From contig JAQMRL010000002.1 of the NCBI GenBank assembly GCA_035578175.1, positions 98,992,748 to 99,056,747 on the forward strand: a DNA stretch of 64,000 nt, given 5' to 3'. Source of the DNA: Catonia carolina. Lineage: Eukaryota; Arthropoda; Insecta; Hemiptera; Achilidae. The translations under genes were made by a program, and so were the position numbers. A model generated the notes under the pieces. That model was not told the DNA's origin and made no database searches. It saw only the letters and a program-made list of their open reading frames with translations. Shown here one piece after another: positions 22,510 to 34,669 of the stretch. The first letter of the stretch is position 1; every line of letters begins with the position of its first letter.

Positions 22510-24685
22510 GACTCAGACCATCGAAGAAGTGTATCTGAACTCACACCACACCAATCCCAAAATTCAAGTGGCCTTGGTGGTTGCCAACGTTCTGAGAGGA
22601 TAGGATACCAAAAGAAGAAGAGAGATTGCCTACTTTTAATTTGTGGCTATATAGGTAACTCCAAAGACTCACTGATTTTGAATATGAAATCTTAGTTTAA
22701 AAAATTCACCCCATTCTGTTCAGTAGTTTATGTTCTAAAACAAATAATTACACATGCGCACACATATTATCCTTCTATAAACCAATTTTTGGGTTTACGG
22801 GGTCATGAAACTTAAAGATTAATGAAATCCGGATATAGAAAATTGTACGTCATTGCAATACTTTCTCAGGCTGTAAACCTACTACATAATTATAGAATAA
22901 CAGAAAATAAAAAATAATAATGTTTCTTTTAAACGTAACAAATACGTTATTTTGTACTCTGACATAAGATCTAAAATTTCTTTATTTTATTTTTTATTTT
23001 AAATTCCACCTATTCCGTTATTAGTTTCATCTTTGTAGAAATGAAACACCTGACATTTGTTAAAGTAAATTTTTAGTGAGGGGACGGATCGATCAATCAC
23101 TATTTGTCCTGAAGTGGCAGCATTACAAACTGCTCTCTCTCCGCTTCTATTCTTAAGTCAAAAATCATCAAACAAACCTCTTGTAAATCTACCGAATGAC
23201 TGATTCATTCAATCTCCATGACCTACCTCGTCGGTTGAAGCGCTCAAAATATCATTTAGTTAGGCTATGCTCGTTTCTATTCGGTAGGTACTGAATCTTT
23301 TTGCCAAACAGGTTGTAAAATTATAAACAATTTCAGACAGTAGCTCATTTTTCTTCACATATAAAAACAAATATTTTTTACAACGCAAACGAGCACAATT
23401 AATAAATTGAATAAGAATAGTTATATAAATACGAAATTGTTATATAAATTTCTTGCTGTATTGTTGGATCAGTTTGCGACGCACTTACAAACCTTACATC
23501 AAAATTCCTGAATCCAATTATACGCTAAAATCTGAAATTTTATAGCGCAGTTCTATCATATATCATACTTCAACGCAGTCGCAAATGACGTACTTATTAA
23601 TATTACTACTATACATCTAAAAAAGTACAAAAAAACCAGAAAATTGGTAAAACGTAAAATAACTGTCTCCGAAGTACAAAAAACACGTTATGTGTACTCT
23701 TGATGTACGTTACCATGAGTTTCGTACTTTTTGTTATGTTAAAATGTTCTCTTGGGAACAATAAGTAATAATTGTATAAACACAGTAATAACATTTGTAT
23801 GAGTAAGTATTTTATTGCCAATGTAGTATCGTTTCAAAAACAACAGGTCGGTGCATCAGTCTTTTGAAGAAAGTATTCCTAATGTACTTTTTAAACTTAA
23901 CGTGCATTGATGATAAATGATACATACCTTGTTTGTAACTGATGAAGTTCAACTTAAGCAGGAGGCCAGAATGCTGAAAAAGTTCCACCTAAAAATATTA
24001 ACACAACTATTTTTTTAAATTAATTTTAACACAACTATTTAAACGTTAATATTAATAGTGTTAAGCTATTAAAAAATAAAATTAAAACATTTAAAAATGT
24101 TATAATACCTACAAATTTGAATTGAAACAGATTTCTACAACGCTTAGTTTACCGTCAGTTTGTGTTTTCTATATTTTTATTATCAAAATCAGTGAAAAAA
24201 CGGAAATTTAATAGAGTAAACTAATTAATAAAGTTATAGGAAATTTATAAAAAAACATACAACTTTTATTTCGGAAAGTCACTAATAGACGTTAAGCCTA
24301 GCTTAATTGCCATTGATTTTGCGTATTTTTAAATTGTTCAGAGGTTGAATTTCATTTTTTGTCATTCACTTATGATTAAAATTAGGTTATATTTTTCATT
24401 TTATATTGTCCACTTATGATTAAAAATAATTGGTAAGGCCTAAGTTGTCAATTTTGTACATTGGCTAGATAAAGAAGTGTGAGTGTTTTACATCACATAT
24501 TATAATTATAATTACAATTGTTAATGGTGTTTAATGATGCGTTGTGTTGCATGTTGCATTTTCAGTTTTTGTAGGCGCGCTGCTAGAGTGCTGGGCGTCT
24601 AACAGATAAGACTCTCTCTGTTCTTTGTGATATAAATAAAAGTCATGTATGTTTTTTCTCAAGTCGTGTAGTTTACTTAAATGTT
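22510..24685. other. no gene recognised
   Basis: AT-rich with isolated repeat fragments. The ORF at 23609-23821 (-) is hydrophobic and unsupported. Confidence 0.3.
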
Positions 24686-24689
24686 TTTA

Positions 24690-25165
24690 AATTCATGGTT
24701 CCACATTTCTAGTGTCTTCTTATGAACAAATTTCGACAAATCAATGTGTGAGACAGCATACTCATGAGGTATTCTGTCTATGGTACGTTTAGCAGTATTA
24801 TCTATGTGTCTTATCGTTTCCTGATATACCAACGTGTACTCCATACAAATTTAACTGTGTTATTAATTTAAATTTGATACTAGTAGTCTAATTATTTCTT
24901 GAGTTGACGGTTCATTATCATTTAAACCTGACATGCTTTCTAAAACACTTTTAGAATCTGTATAAATGATAAATTTGGGATTCTGAGATTTTGAGACAAT
25001 TTCCAAAGTACCATAAGTAGCGCAGGCTTTGAAAAAGAATATAGATGATATGTTATTAATTTTGAAAAGAAGCTCTAAATCAACAAATTCGAATTCACAG
25101 CCACATCTTACAGCTGAACGTGAACATAACATCTTTTGATTATTTATTTTTGTAAAACTCATGTA
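24690..25165 (-). pseudogene. LINE RNase H domain relic
   Basis: On the minus strand, ACATYGTLEIVSKSQN, then KFIIYTDSKSVLESMSGLN, matches the RNase H TDS motif. GVHVGISGND follows further down (HVGI-GNE is the C-terminal RNase H signature), then SKFVHKKTLEMWN. The arrangement is that of jockey/I-type retroelements that carry RNase H. It is frameshifted and lacks the RT part. Confidence 0.7.
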
Positions 25166-25169
25166 AGGT

Positions 25170-26190
25170 TCAATATTAAATTTTTAAGTTTATCAGAAAC
25201 ATATAAATAAATTAAAAAACAAAAATAGATTTTTAACAAAATGTGTTATAGGTTATGTAAATTATATTTTGACTACTCTGATAAAATTTAATAGGAAATC
25301 AAAGTTTCCTATTATCTTCCTTAATTCCCCCAAGGCAACCAAAAAAGAAAAAAAATGTAAATTTAATTCTTAAATTATCAAGTAAAAACATTTATTTTAA
25401 AATTAATGGCTCAATCTAAATATCTGGAATTTTTATTGTAAATAAATAAAAAATGGTGTAACAAATTTTAAATTTTTTTTTAAATTTTATTATTCCTTTC
25501 GAAAGACAATTAGGACTTGGTTTTCATATAGACAAAAATATAGCCTAGATAAAACTAAGGTACAAAAATCCGATTTTTGTATCAATGACCTATTTATCTT
25601 AAATCGGATTTAGATATTTTTATTAGATGAATAAAAGTAAAAAACATAAAAACGCAAACTTATGTAATTTTATGTGTGAACATGAGGCAAATCTTCGTTG
25701 CATTAACTGAGTGGCGTATGCCCTTACAGAATGCACATACGTTTAATGTTAAAAACGGATGAAACAACATCTGCTGCCACTAACTCCTCAATCTTGCGTG
25801 ACATAGAAGTAAACCTAATTTCCGATTTCCGCAAATCTGGATTCTCACAGCTCTTGACATATATTTTTGATGGATTACGTGAAACTAATAATTGCCTTAT
25901 TGTTGATAGTGTTATTATTCGGTTATGCCTATACATTGGTGCATTGGACGTACATTATTCAATGATACTCTAACAGATTGAACAACTGTATTATAATTTA
26001 ACATCCCTTTTATATTTTTTACCCAAAAATCAGTTACAATTCAATTTGCTCAACACGATCCATCTAATTTTGTATACATCTAAAATTTACATACGTTTAG
26101 AAATTCTAAATTAAATTTTTCTTTAAAAAGTTCATAAAATTATTTAATTTATTTTTTCTTTGCTTATTTTTTGTCGTGAGTCTCGACTGG
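25170..26190. other. no gene recognised
   Basis: Complementary ORFs at 25724-25973 overlap on both strands and show no domain. The word AAATCCGATTT and its inverse flank 25567-25610, making a loose hairpin. Confidence 0.3.
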
Positions 26191-26191
26191 T

Positions 26192-27314
26192 TTAATGCAG
26201 TTTCCAAACTGTTCTATCTTGTGCTAGTAGTTTCATATCAATATACGTGCAACACCCTACATTTTTTATAATTTGCTTTAAATATTCTAACTTTTGCCTC
26301 CATCTACTTTTCACTCCCTCGATATTACCCTCCAATATTAATAGAGCAATACCTGGATGTCTCGAGATATGGCTCACTAGAATATACTTTTATACAGTAT
26401 ATACTGGTACATATTTCATCTGGTGAGATGTTTCCATATACTACTTTCATCCACTCATCTAAGAATCTCTAAATTACTTTTACTTTCCACACACCTAATC
26501 TTTAACACTTTCCTATAACACTTTTCTAAAGCTTCTGTCCTCTTCCTCTCTACAGCCGCCCTAATCACCCACGTTTCAATCTCGTATACACTCCAAAGTG
26601 TTTTAAAAATTTTTTCCTATACTCTAACGAACTAGAGACTGCAGATGAAGGTGGAGTATAGTGACCTAGATCACAGCACAGAGCCAATTGACTTTCGTTA
26701 ATCGTATCCTGCGTCGTCACGTTGTGGTCCCGCTGTGAATGACAGCCTAACAAAAAGTCAGCTGGAGTTTGGTGGAACAGAGTGTGACTTAGTGAAGGGG
26801 CAACCTCACACCCGACCTTGGCTGTTATTGACTAGATCTCATCTGCAGTCTTTAGTTCGTTGAAGTATAATCTGTAAATCAATGTTTGTAGTCATTAAGC
26901 TCGTTTTAATTTTAAAGGCTCTTCTAGCTTGAGCAATCCTACTTTTGATATCACTTGGGCTTCTTCTACCATTCGTTATTATTTTATTTCCTAAATAGCA
27001 GATTTCCCTAACTTTCTGTATTTTTCAATTGCTTACTTTTAAATTTGCCATTCCTTTTAAACTACTCTTGCCACTGTACAACACTTTCGTTAATCCTTAT
27101 TAATTTTCATGAAGTAATCCTTTCACATGATCTCATCGATTCCATTTAAGATATTCTCTAGTTCTTCGTATGTCTCGACTAATACTACGATATCATTGAC
27201 GAATGTCAGCACGTTCATTGTTTCTCCTTGATATTTTATTTCTGCGTAAAATTTTTCCTTCATTTCATTTATAGCCTCTTCTATATACAAGTTAAAATGT
27301 AGTGGTGACATCAT
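26192..27314 (-). pseudogene. LINE RT relic split by a MITE
   Basis: From 27314 downwards, MSPLHFNLYIEEAINEMKEK, then LTFVNDIVVLVETYEELENI, corresponds to the RT region SPLLFNLYIE...FADDIVVLAE, but the catalytic FADD has become FVND. After a gap containing the inserted MITE (26619-26868) comes the C-terminal end HPGIALLILEGNIEGVKSRW, then RQKLEYLKQIIKNVGC and LLAQDRTVW. Damaged catalytic residues and broken frames show an inactive copy. A sister copy lies at 32340-32850. Confidence 0.8.
26619..26868. mobile_element. short TIR element (MITE) inserted in a LINE
   Basis: About 250 bp bounded by roughly 30-bp inverted repeats (AACGAACTAGAGACTGCAG near the left end; CTGCAGTCTTTAGTTCGTT near the right). 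Both junctions carry TATA, a possible TATA or TA target duplication. Comparison with the sister LINE at 32340-32850, which lacks it, supports an insertion. No coding capacity. Confidence 0.75.
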
Positions 27315-27329
27315 GAATCAGAAAGAATT

Positions 27330-27890
27330 TAGAAAGTTGTTAACAATTTATAAAAAACAATTAGGTGCCAGGTGGAACCTCTTGAATGCCATTATTTAAG
27401 AAGCTGCAATTGCTTATTGTTCCTCCATTGTGGATTTTTAAAGTGAAAATATTCATTTAGAAAAAAATAAATTTTTACAGAACGCAACATCTTGAATTAC
27501 ACCACGAGAAAAATAATTGATTACGATGTTTCTATTCACTAAATTGTTAGAAACAAAACCCTATTGATACAGGGAGGAAACACGAGAACATCAATAAATT
27601 ACCACAAGCTTTAAAATGTTGTGGTAACTTGTATCTGCTTAAAAGAAAGCTAAATACTATATACTTGATTGATGAAATATTTTATACTGTACAAGAGCTC
27701 CTTTCCAAAAATGTTTAAAAATAAATTTCTCAGTAAATTCTTGGTTCAAATTGTGTATTATTGGGTAAAATTTAATAGATTTCACAATTATTGAAGGAGG
27801 TACCAAAATAAGTATTAGAATGAAGTAATAGAAAGGTTATAAACGAGTCGGTAAGTAATGAATTACATAGTGAAACTATTAATAGCGTTA
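27330..27890 (+). repeat. noncoding dispersed repeat (family F), copy 2
   Basis: Counterpart of 15171-15775. Its left boundary sits next to the 5' end of the LINE relic, suggesting insertion or co-truncation there. Confidence 0.5.
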
Positions 27891-27894
27891 CTGT

Positions 27895-28590
27895 TTTACT
27901 ATTTTTTTATAACAGTTTTTATCTCAACATACCTGTACATCAAGATTTTTTTATTACATTGTAATAACAAGTATGTAAAGGAATCTCTAGGAAGCTATTA
28001 TGTATAGCTAAATATAAGATAAACTGCAGATACAAACATTGGTCCGGAAATGCTTCGTCAGCGAGTTACGGCTGACAAACGATTTCGCCTGAAATTCAGT
28101 TAGCTCAGTAAAATGAGGCCATACAGAAATGTTTAAGGCTTTAATTGAAAGGCAAACGTGGTGAATCTTATGGTCTTTAACCTGAAAAATTCATAAATTA
28201 GACTCCACTAAAATATTTTTCATAGTTTTAAAAATATTTTACACAAAACAAAGTTTTTAATGTTTTTTAACTCAACACGTAGATAATAAAATTCTTAGAA
28301 AACTGATGTAGATCAAGTAAAAAATCAATACCAGGTATTGTGATTCGACTTTTATTAATAACAAAATCAACTAAATTGTTACTAAAAATGACTATTTTCA
28401 ACAAGATCAAATAATTTTCTCACAGGTTTGCAATAATTCATATTCAGTGGTAGGCCCTAACTTAAGTTTTCTTTTAAAAACCAAATTTAAAATTGTTTTG
28501 TCAAGTTGTTTAAATAAACAACTGCACTTGCTGTTGATTGGGTGTTGATTTGATAAGTGGGATACCTTTCAGAATTAATAAGTATAAGAT
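27895..28590. other. no gene recognised
   Basis: AT-rich. A GC-richer patch at 28045-28105 ('cttcgtcagcgagttacgg') looks repeat-like but has no partner in this window. Confidence 0.3.
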
Positions 28591-28592
28591 TA

Positions 28593-29215
28593 AGGACGCC
28601 TCCGTGGCCAAGTGGTTATTTTGTTAAGCTACAAACAGGAAGGTTCCGGGTTCGATTCCCGATTACGGTCTAGAAATTATTACACATTGAAACCACTGTG
28701 ATGTGAAGTGTGTTTTGTAAACAAGAAAGACATGAATAAACTAATTAAGTTTGTTAATAATTGCGGGACGTAACATAGTTACACGTTTAAAGTTTTGTAA
28801 GACTATGATGATAGTTTACCTGAGGTGTTTATGGAAATCAGTCCTGGGCACTTTCCAAACGGGACGTGATAGGTTGCAGAAGGCGAAAATGAGGTTTTTG
28901 AGAGCCGTGAAGGGCTATACCTGGGAGGATCATCTAAGGAAAGCTGATATAAAAAATGAGTTCTGTATTATTAATCTAGATGAGGGAATACATAAGAGGA
29001 ACTGGTGCAGCCATTTGGAATGGATGAGGGAAAACCTACCTGTTTAGCCCAAGTGTATTAACCTACGGGTAAGACGAGTGTTGGACACCCGAGAAGAAGA
29101 TGGTTTCCGGAACAGGCAGAGCCAAATCGATAAAATGAAGGCCACCGTTCTGAAACCCACAGTAGTCACTAATAACCAAGCTGTTAATGCGACTTTAAAT
29201 AAAACTAAAAAAGGT
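28593..29215 (+). repeat. tRNA-derived SINE interrupted by a LINE fragment
   Basis: The head GCCTCCGTGGCCAAGTGG, with B box GGGTTCGATTCCCG, runs to about 28690. The SINE 3' end (GTAGTCACTAATAACC, then TTAATGCGACTTTAAATAAA) resumes at about 29150. TGAAACCACTGT before the gap and TGAAACCCACAGT after it look like an aged target-site duplication of the insert. The acceptor ends do not pair, so it is not a functional tRNA. Confidence 0.7.
28745..29140 (+). pseudogene. LINE RT C-terminal fragment inside a SINE
   Basis: LQKAKMRFLRAVKGYTWEDH, then LRKADIKNEFCIINLDEGIH and KRNWCSHLEWM, fits the family pattern. It ends with VGHPRRRWFPEQAEPNR, similar to the end of the copy at 42800-43290 (VGRSRERWFPGQA). 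No catalytic core. Confidence 0.75.
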
Positions 29216-29219
29216 ATAA

Positions 29220-29755
29220 GATAAAGGGCTGTTAAAAGTAAGTTAGTTATAGCAGGCCGATTGGTTGTACATTGTTTACGGAAAAGTTATTGCAATTTAC
29301 CTCGAAATTTGTAATTAATTTTTTAACAAATTAAACATTTTAAATGATGATACTTATTAATGTACGTGTAGGCCAAGCAAGAATTTTGTATTTTATAAAA
29401 GACTTAAACAATTTTACATGGCGTTAATTAGTTTTTGTAAAAAAAATTAGTAGACATAACAAGATTTTTGCAGTAGCCTAGGCTATTCGATTAATATTTT
29501 TATTAAATTTTATGTATCTTGATCGAAAGATTTCCTGAATTAAACGAAATTCTTAATTATTACTTTGTGTAGAAGCTCAGTAATATGCGGAGGGCAGCTT
29601 ATTTTTTCTGAATTTTTTGTTGTGGACTACGAATTCAAGTCAAACGATTAACTTCTATCAATAATATAAAAAGGTTAGGTACTTTATAATGAAATATTTT
29701 ACACACATTTAATAGAATAATGGAATCAATAGTTTAGTGAGAAGTAAATTTATGA
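29220..29755. other. no gene recognised
   Basis: AT-rich sequence between the SINE and the GC-richer block. Confidence 0.3.
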
Positions 29756-29759
29756 GCAT

Positions 29760-30090
29760 TTATGACAGTCGGGGTGGTTGAGGCGGTGTAGAATAAAGGG
29801 GGTCAGAAGTGGCAGATGTGCAAGGAGTGTGCGTTTGTGCCCCGTTGGGTGTTGGGCTTGGAGAAGGGCGAAAGGGGGGCTGTTTTCCGATTCAATACAA
29901 ACGACAGAGTGGTCGGTTTTATTGTGTGAAATATGATTGGACTTGCGGTATAAGAGACATCTGTACTACGGAATATATAATTAGGTAGTATCTGGTTCGT
30001 CGTGATTGGTTCAAGCCGAGGCTTGCTGGAGGGGCGATTGGGCGTGGTTGTCGCGTGAGAAACAAACAATAGGGGTGGCCTTCATACATT
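29760..30090 (+). promoter_or_regulatory. GC-richer island with CCAAT and GGGCGTGG boxes
   Basis: A 330-bp block clearly richer in G on the + strand than its surroundings. It holds two inverted CCAAT boxes (GATTGGTTC, GATTGGGCG) beside a Sp/KLF-type site (GGGCGTGG, near 30045) and several GGGG runs. Promoter- or enhancer-like, but no gene start was found on either side. Confidence 0.3.
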
Positions 30091-30395
30091 ACATTAATCA
30101 TTAGATATTTTATCTTTCAGAAATTACTATCAGGATTTTAAAATAGTTTAATATTGTATTTCTATTTATTTTTTCAAATAATTTACCTAACACTTATTTT
30201 GTTGTATTGATTACGAAGTTGTAGAAATTCTGAAAATATATTAGCAGCTACTGCATTTACCAATCTGCAGACTACTAAACATTTTAAAATATGTGGCAAA
30301 TCAGAGCTGAAAAACTGTATATATTTCAAAAGGTTACACATGAAAATTATGAATGAAAATTTAAAATTCTACAAATTTTTATTACTTTTTTCTAG

Positions 30396-30680
30396 TCATC
30401 AGTTCAGTCAGCTGTTGTAAAGTCGCTGTGAGTTTCTAGGTAACACCAATTTGGCAAGCGATTTTGTATGGTGACTAGTTGACAGCCATGTTGGAGAACA
30501 TAGAAAAATTACTAAGAAAAATTGGCGTTAGTTTTAATACGTGACTAATCAATCGGCTAAAAAACCTTTATACGAACAATTCGCTGAGATTTTTAAAGAT
30601 AAACCTTTCCCACTATTTTTTTTAATGGCATAGGTCTAATCAGTAAATCACTATAGGAATAATATGTACTAGCAAAGCAG
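30396..30680 (+). repeat. dispersed repeat family C, copy 1
   Basis: Shares AGTCAGCTGTTGTAAAGTCG, GGTAACACC and TTGTATGGTGACTAGTTGAC with the insert at 41851-42101. No frame. Confidence 0.6.
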
Positions 30681-30859
30681 GTTGACTGAAGATTACGGAA
30701 GTGAAACTGAAATTAAAAACAAGAATAACAATGGTAACAGAAACAAATAACAGAAAGGTTAAGCAAGATGGAATCAAACCTAAGCAAAAGTTTGGTTAAA
30801 TTTTGTGTTTGGTTTATATTACTTTATTGATACGAAACATGAACGGTAAGTAGAAAGAA

Positions 30860-31110
30860 AGACATTGACTTTTGACGTTTGGGTAAAGAGGCGATTAGAG
30901 ATAATAACATGGACCAACAGTGTAAGGAATGTAGAAGTATTAAGAAGAGTGGAAAAGAAGATAAATTTGATGGCAATAATTTAACAGAGAAAAACCTTAA
31001 ATTTAAAAAGTGAGTGGAAAAGGTTTAATTCAAACTATATGGAGAATCTATGTGGAGAAACTATGTGGAGAAAGTGGAAGACGAAGAAAAAAGAAGTCAA
31101 AGAATAAAGA
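30860..31110 (+). pseudogene. LINE RT C-terminal fragment
   Basis: ITWTNSVRNVEVLRRVEKKI matches the W-D-V-N-EVLRR-------L---I block. It is followed by fragments like IQTIW and ESGRRRKKK that suit the ILQTI-EG-VEG-RGRGRRR block. Several frameshifts. Confidence 0.6.
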
Positions 31111-31114
31111 TATT

Positions 31115-31715
31115 TTGTTTTGGGTAGGAAAGATTTTGAATATACGCGCATTCTTAATCTTATACTCGTATTTACTTAGTTACTACATAGTGAATATGTT
31201 CTGGAGTTTTCTGGATGCAGTTATAAAAACAAAAATATATTAGAAACCGTACAACGCTTTGTGTTCTAAATTCGGTAAAACAGCACCTGCATACAAAAAA
31301 GCTACAAAAATGAAAAATCAAAATTTTGAGTAAGCAAGTGTCTATTCTACTTACTAAACACACACTGGTACTAACAACAGATTCAGCAAAACTATTAAAG
31401 AACATAAATATTTTAAACAGGATAAAGTTAAGAAAAACATAATACAGCGTAACAAAAGAAAGCTTTTTCTGAATATTAACGAAGAGAAACAGGGAAGAAA
31501 GAAAACTCCAGCTCAAAATAGAAGCTTGAAAAATAAAATTAGGGGATAACGCATGCATGATTATTGTAGCTTTAAGTTGACAAACGAAAATAAAAAGTTA
31601 AGCAAATCGAGGTATGTAACTAAAAGTTACACCATCTGATAGACTTTTGCTACACACAAAACACCTTAAAAGTGGCTGAAATCAACATTCTTAACTTGAA
31701 ACTTACCTGTTAAAG
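31115..31715. other. no gene recognised
   Basis: A hydrophobic 128-codon minus ORF (31172-31558) has no support. It is probably the antisense shadow of decayed LINE sequence. Confidence 0.3.
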
Positions 31716-31724
31716 CCACCAATG

Positions 31725-31835
31725 GGCTATAAAGAAATGAAGACGTTGGTAGAAGACAGGGCAAATTGGAGACAACAAACTTGGTGCAAGGGACCTGCCT
31801 AAGGGTAGGTAGCTTCATTATGATGATTATTCGTA
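31725..31835 (+). pseudogene. LINE 3' terminus
   Basis: EMKTLVEDRANWRQQTWCKG, a typical last motif of LINE ORF2 (ED-A-WR), followed by a TATGATGATTAT tail. Confidence 0.55.
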
Positions 31836-32339
31836 TGACATACGCCTATTCACTTAAAGAATAAATGGCCGTATGCACAAACATTATACAATTAACACAG
31901 AACCTCATTATAAAACAATTGACATAGGCTATATTAAGTCCCTTTTGCAGTAAATATGAACAAACACCACAGGATCCCTTGATCACGCTGAAAAGATAAT
32001 AAATCCAGATTAAAGCAGCGATCAAATTGGAAAAATTGTTTGGAATTAACCTAAATAGTTCCCGTTAATAATTCTAACGCTTAGTTGGTAATTGAAAATT
32101 CTCTTGTAGCTTTTAGACTACTCTACAGCGAATATACTTAATAAACTTTTATAAAATAAAAACAAAAAAAAAACAGACCAACATCTTTCCGAAAACCACT
32201 TCTAGTGAGAAATATGAAATTTGAAAATATGACAAAATTTTTCTACGATTATTTTACTTTCTTGCTCAATACTATAATACAAAGTTTGCTAAAACATAAA
32301 ATAACTATATATGCCAATAAGTTTTAATAATGATTGATG

Positions 32340-32850
32340 TACATTTTTGTCATCAGTCTCTTGACTTTTTGATTTAGTTCTCTAAGCTGTTCTATCTTGT
32401 GCAAGTCGTTTTAATATCTACATACCTGTAACACCCTACATCTTTCGTAATTTACTTTAAATATTCTAAACTTTGCCTCCCCCTACAATTTTCTTCCTCA
32501 ATATTAACCTCCATTATTGATAGAGCAATACCTGGATGTCTTAAGATATGTTTCACTAGTCTATCCCTTCTTCTGGTAAGATGTTTTCATAATACTTTTA
32601 CTTTCATCCATTTGTCTAAGAACTTCTAAATTATTTATTTTGTCCACCCACCTAATATGTAACATATTCCTGGTACACCAAATTTCAAAAGCTTCCTCTT
32701 CCTTTCTACACCCGCAATCACACACATTTCGCTCCCGTTTATAAACATAATCCAAACATAATCTTTTAAGATTTTTTTCAAATCTCTTAATCAATATTTG
32801 TAGTGAGTAAGCTGTTTTTCATTGCAAAGGTCCTTCTAGCTTGATAAATC
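32340..32850 (-). pseudogene. LINE RT C-terminal relic, sister of 26192-27314
   Basis: KRLCLDYVYKRERNVCDCGC, then RKEEEAFEIWCTRNMLHIRW and KINNLEVLRQMDE, plus nucleotide similarity to 26210-26960 throughout. The MITE is absent, giving the empty site for it. Confidence 0.7.
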
Positions 32851-33434
32851 CTACTTTTGATGCAAAACATTATGTAACCCAAATAGATGTCATTACTAAA
32901 ATAAACAACATGAGTAAATAAATTGACCACGGTAAATATGCGCCAAAAACGATTGACTAATATTAGCAAAAACTAAATTGGAGGAGTAAACAACTTCAAA
33001 TATTGAGACGAATTGATGACTCCAAACCTTAATGAGGAATATACTTTTGCTGCAAGAGTTTGAAAACTAAACTTGGCGTATCAAACTAATAAAAACACAA
33101 TAAAAATATAGTTACTTCACATAGTTATCATAAATTTAAACACTACAAAGTAATAGTCTTACAAAGCCTTTACGGATCAAAAATGGTAAGGGTAAGCTTT
33201 ATAAACCACTTTACGAGATAAGAGAAAGCCGAAAGATTAATGATAAGGAAAATTTTGGGGCAAAGATGATTTATTAAATATAAAAACAACCAATATGTTG
33301 GAACGCTTTGATAAATTGAGTTAAATACTCTAAAATAACGGATGAAATAAGAAACAAACAGTAAAATTCTTTGCATTCATCTACAGAATGGATAATAACA
33401 GAATAACTAAAAATAACTTAAAAAATTAATTTTA

Positions 33435-33625
33435 GCCGCCTCCATGCCCCAGTGATTAGAGCGTATTGCACAAAGTGGAAGTTCCGGAATTCCCAGCTAA
33501 GATCTGGAAATAATTACAAATTAAAACTCCCGTATCACAATAATCCTTACTACCCGTATTAGCCATAGTAGTGTCTAATAACCGAAGAACTTGATGAGGT
33601 TTTTAAATTTAAGTAAAAAAAAAAT
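33435..33625 (+). repeat. tRNA-derived SINE
   Basis: The head GCCGCCTCCATGCCCCAGTG with GGAAGTTCCGGAATTCCC, then the body, ends TTTAAATTTAAGT plus poly-A. Confidence 0.6.
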
Positions 33626-33689
33626 TATAAAAATCAAAAGAGAACCTCAGGTTCAAAAAAATAAACAACTCCAGTAACTAAACTTTTAT

Positions 33690-34044
33690 TTTTTATCCCT
33701 AATATGTGTACGTTACAATCTGTTTAATTATTTATGAACAATAAACCACCCCCATGACCCAATGAGATGAGGATGATAATGTATGACGTGTAAATGAAGT
33801 ACAATACTCGTATTGTACTAACTCAGGCAGATAATTCCTGAGAGAGTATGTTTAATTAAATCCCAACCATCAAAGTACACCAGTATCCAATGTCTAGTTT
33901 TCAAATCCATGTAAAAGTAATTAGTATGTAAAAGTAATTAGTAAGTAGGATTTGAACCACGGAACTATCGTCTCCAAAAATTAGTTGTCAAACAGCTGAC
34001 TCTCGGTGACGACTTTACCACTAGATCAACCCGGTGGGTTAACT
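33690..34044 (-). repeat. SINE-like repeat family A, copy 2
   Basis: Close match of 4090-4442 in the same orientation, including ATGACCCAATGAGATGAGG and the tRNA-like head at 33955-34044. Confidence 0.75.
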
Positions 34045-34302
34045 AAAGATAAAAAATGTAACAACAGAGAAGTAGGAGACAAACCGCGCATAACACCAAA
34101 ATACCAAGACAGTTCACAAAGAAGGAAAAAGGCTACCTCTGAAGGAATGAAGAAATCTAGAAAAATAAGAAATAATAGACTCAAACGTCAACGTCAAGAA
34201 AAACAGATGGCTTCGAATTTGATGCTAACGGTCTTCCGCCGCAATATAAAAAAATTAAACACAAAATTCATATTGAAATTTTATTTTAATTTTACAATCT
34301 AG
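34045..34302 (+). pseudogene. possible LINE C-terminal relic
   Basis: A 98-codon frame whose core DSSQRRKKATSEGMKKSRKI resembles the basic helical end seen at 36515-36575 (RRKEHSERMKAFW). It begins within the flanking family A repeat, so the apparent start is meaningless. Weak. Confidence 0.25.
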
Positions 34303-34447
34303 CTACTACAGTATTCGTTTATGTTCTAAATTACAATAAGTGTAGAAACTGTTTTATCAAGTTGTTTAACATGATTTTTTATCACTACTAATATTTATAA
34401 AATTTAATTTGTAAGCAACGAAATCAATCATAGTTTTACTTACAAAG

Positions 34448-34622
34448 GTGATTACTTTTTTTGTACATCTGACTGTTTTGCAATTGCTGCTAATGCAGAC
34501 GATGAGAAGGATGATGTGACATGAAGATGAGTGATGAAAACATGCCAGACCTGACCGGGCATCGAACCCGGGACCCCGGCATAGAAGCCAGTTGCGCTAA
34601 CCACTACGCCAACGGGCCGGCC
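34448..34622 (-). repeat. full-length tRNA-derived SINE
   Basis: Minus strand: the head GGCCCGTTGGCGTAGTGG (A box), then GGGTTCGATGCCC (B box), body and end GTCTGCATTAGCAGCAATTG, then CAAAACAGTCAGATGTACAAAAAA. It lies only 32 bp from the intact LINE's target-site duplication. Confidence 0.85.
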
Positions 34623-34653
34623 AAAAGGTGATAACAAATAAAAATTTACCATC

Positions 34654-34669
34654 ATAATAATTAGGCTAT
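34654..34669. repeat. target-site duplication, left copy
   Basis: ATAATAATTAGGCTAT, repeated exactly at 36664-36679 on the far side of the LINE. The AT-rich first half merges with the LINE tail, so the secure part is TTAGGCTAT. Confidence 0.75.

Noticed and set aside
29803..30101. Two overlapping minus ORFs of 60-88 codons
   Set aside because: They owe their length to the G-rich island lacking stop codons. No domain, and both frames are equally open.
31172..31558. 128-codon hydrophobic minus ORF as a membrane protein
   Set aside because: Phe/Leu-rich composition arises from A-rich plus-strand LINE debris. There is no start context or splice support.
34448..34622. tRNA gene
   Set aside because: A and B boxes are present, but the acceptor and anticodon stems do not pair and the sequence continues into a SINE body with a poly-A end. 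The same holds for the other tRNA-like heads.
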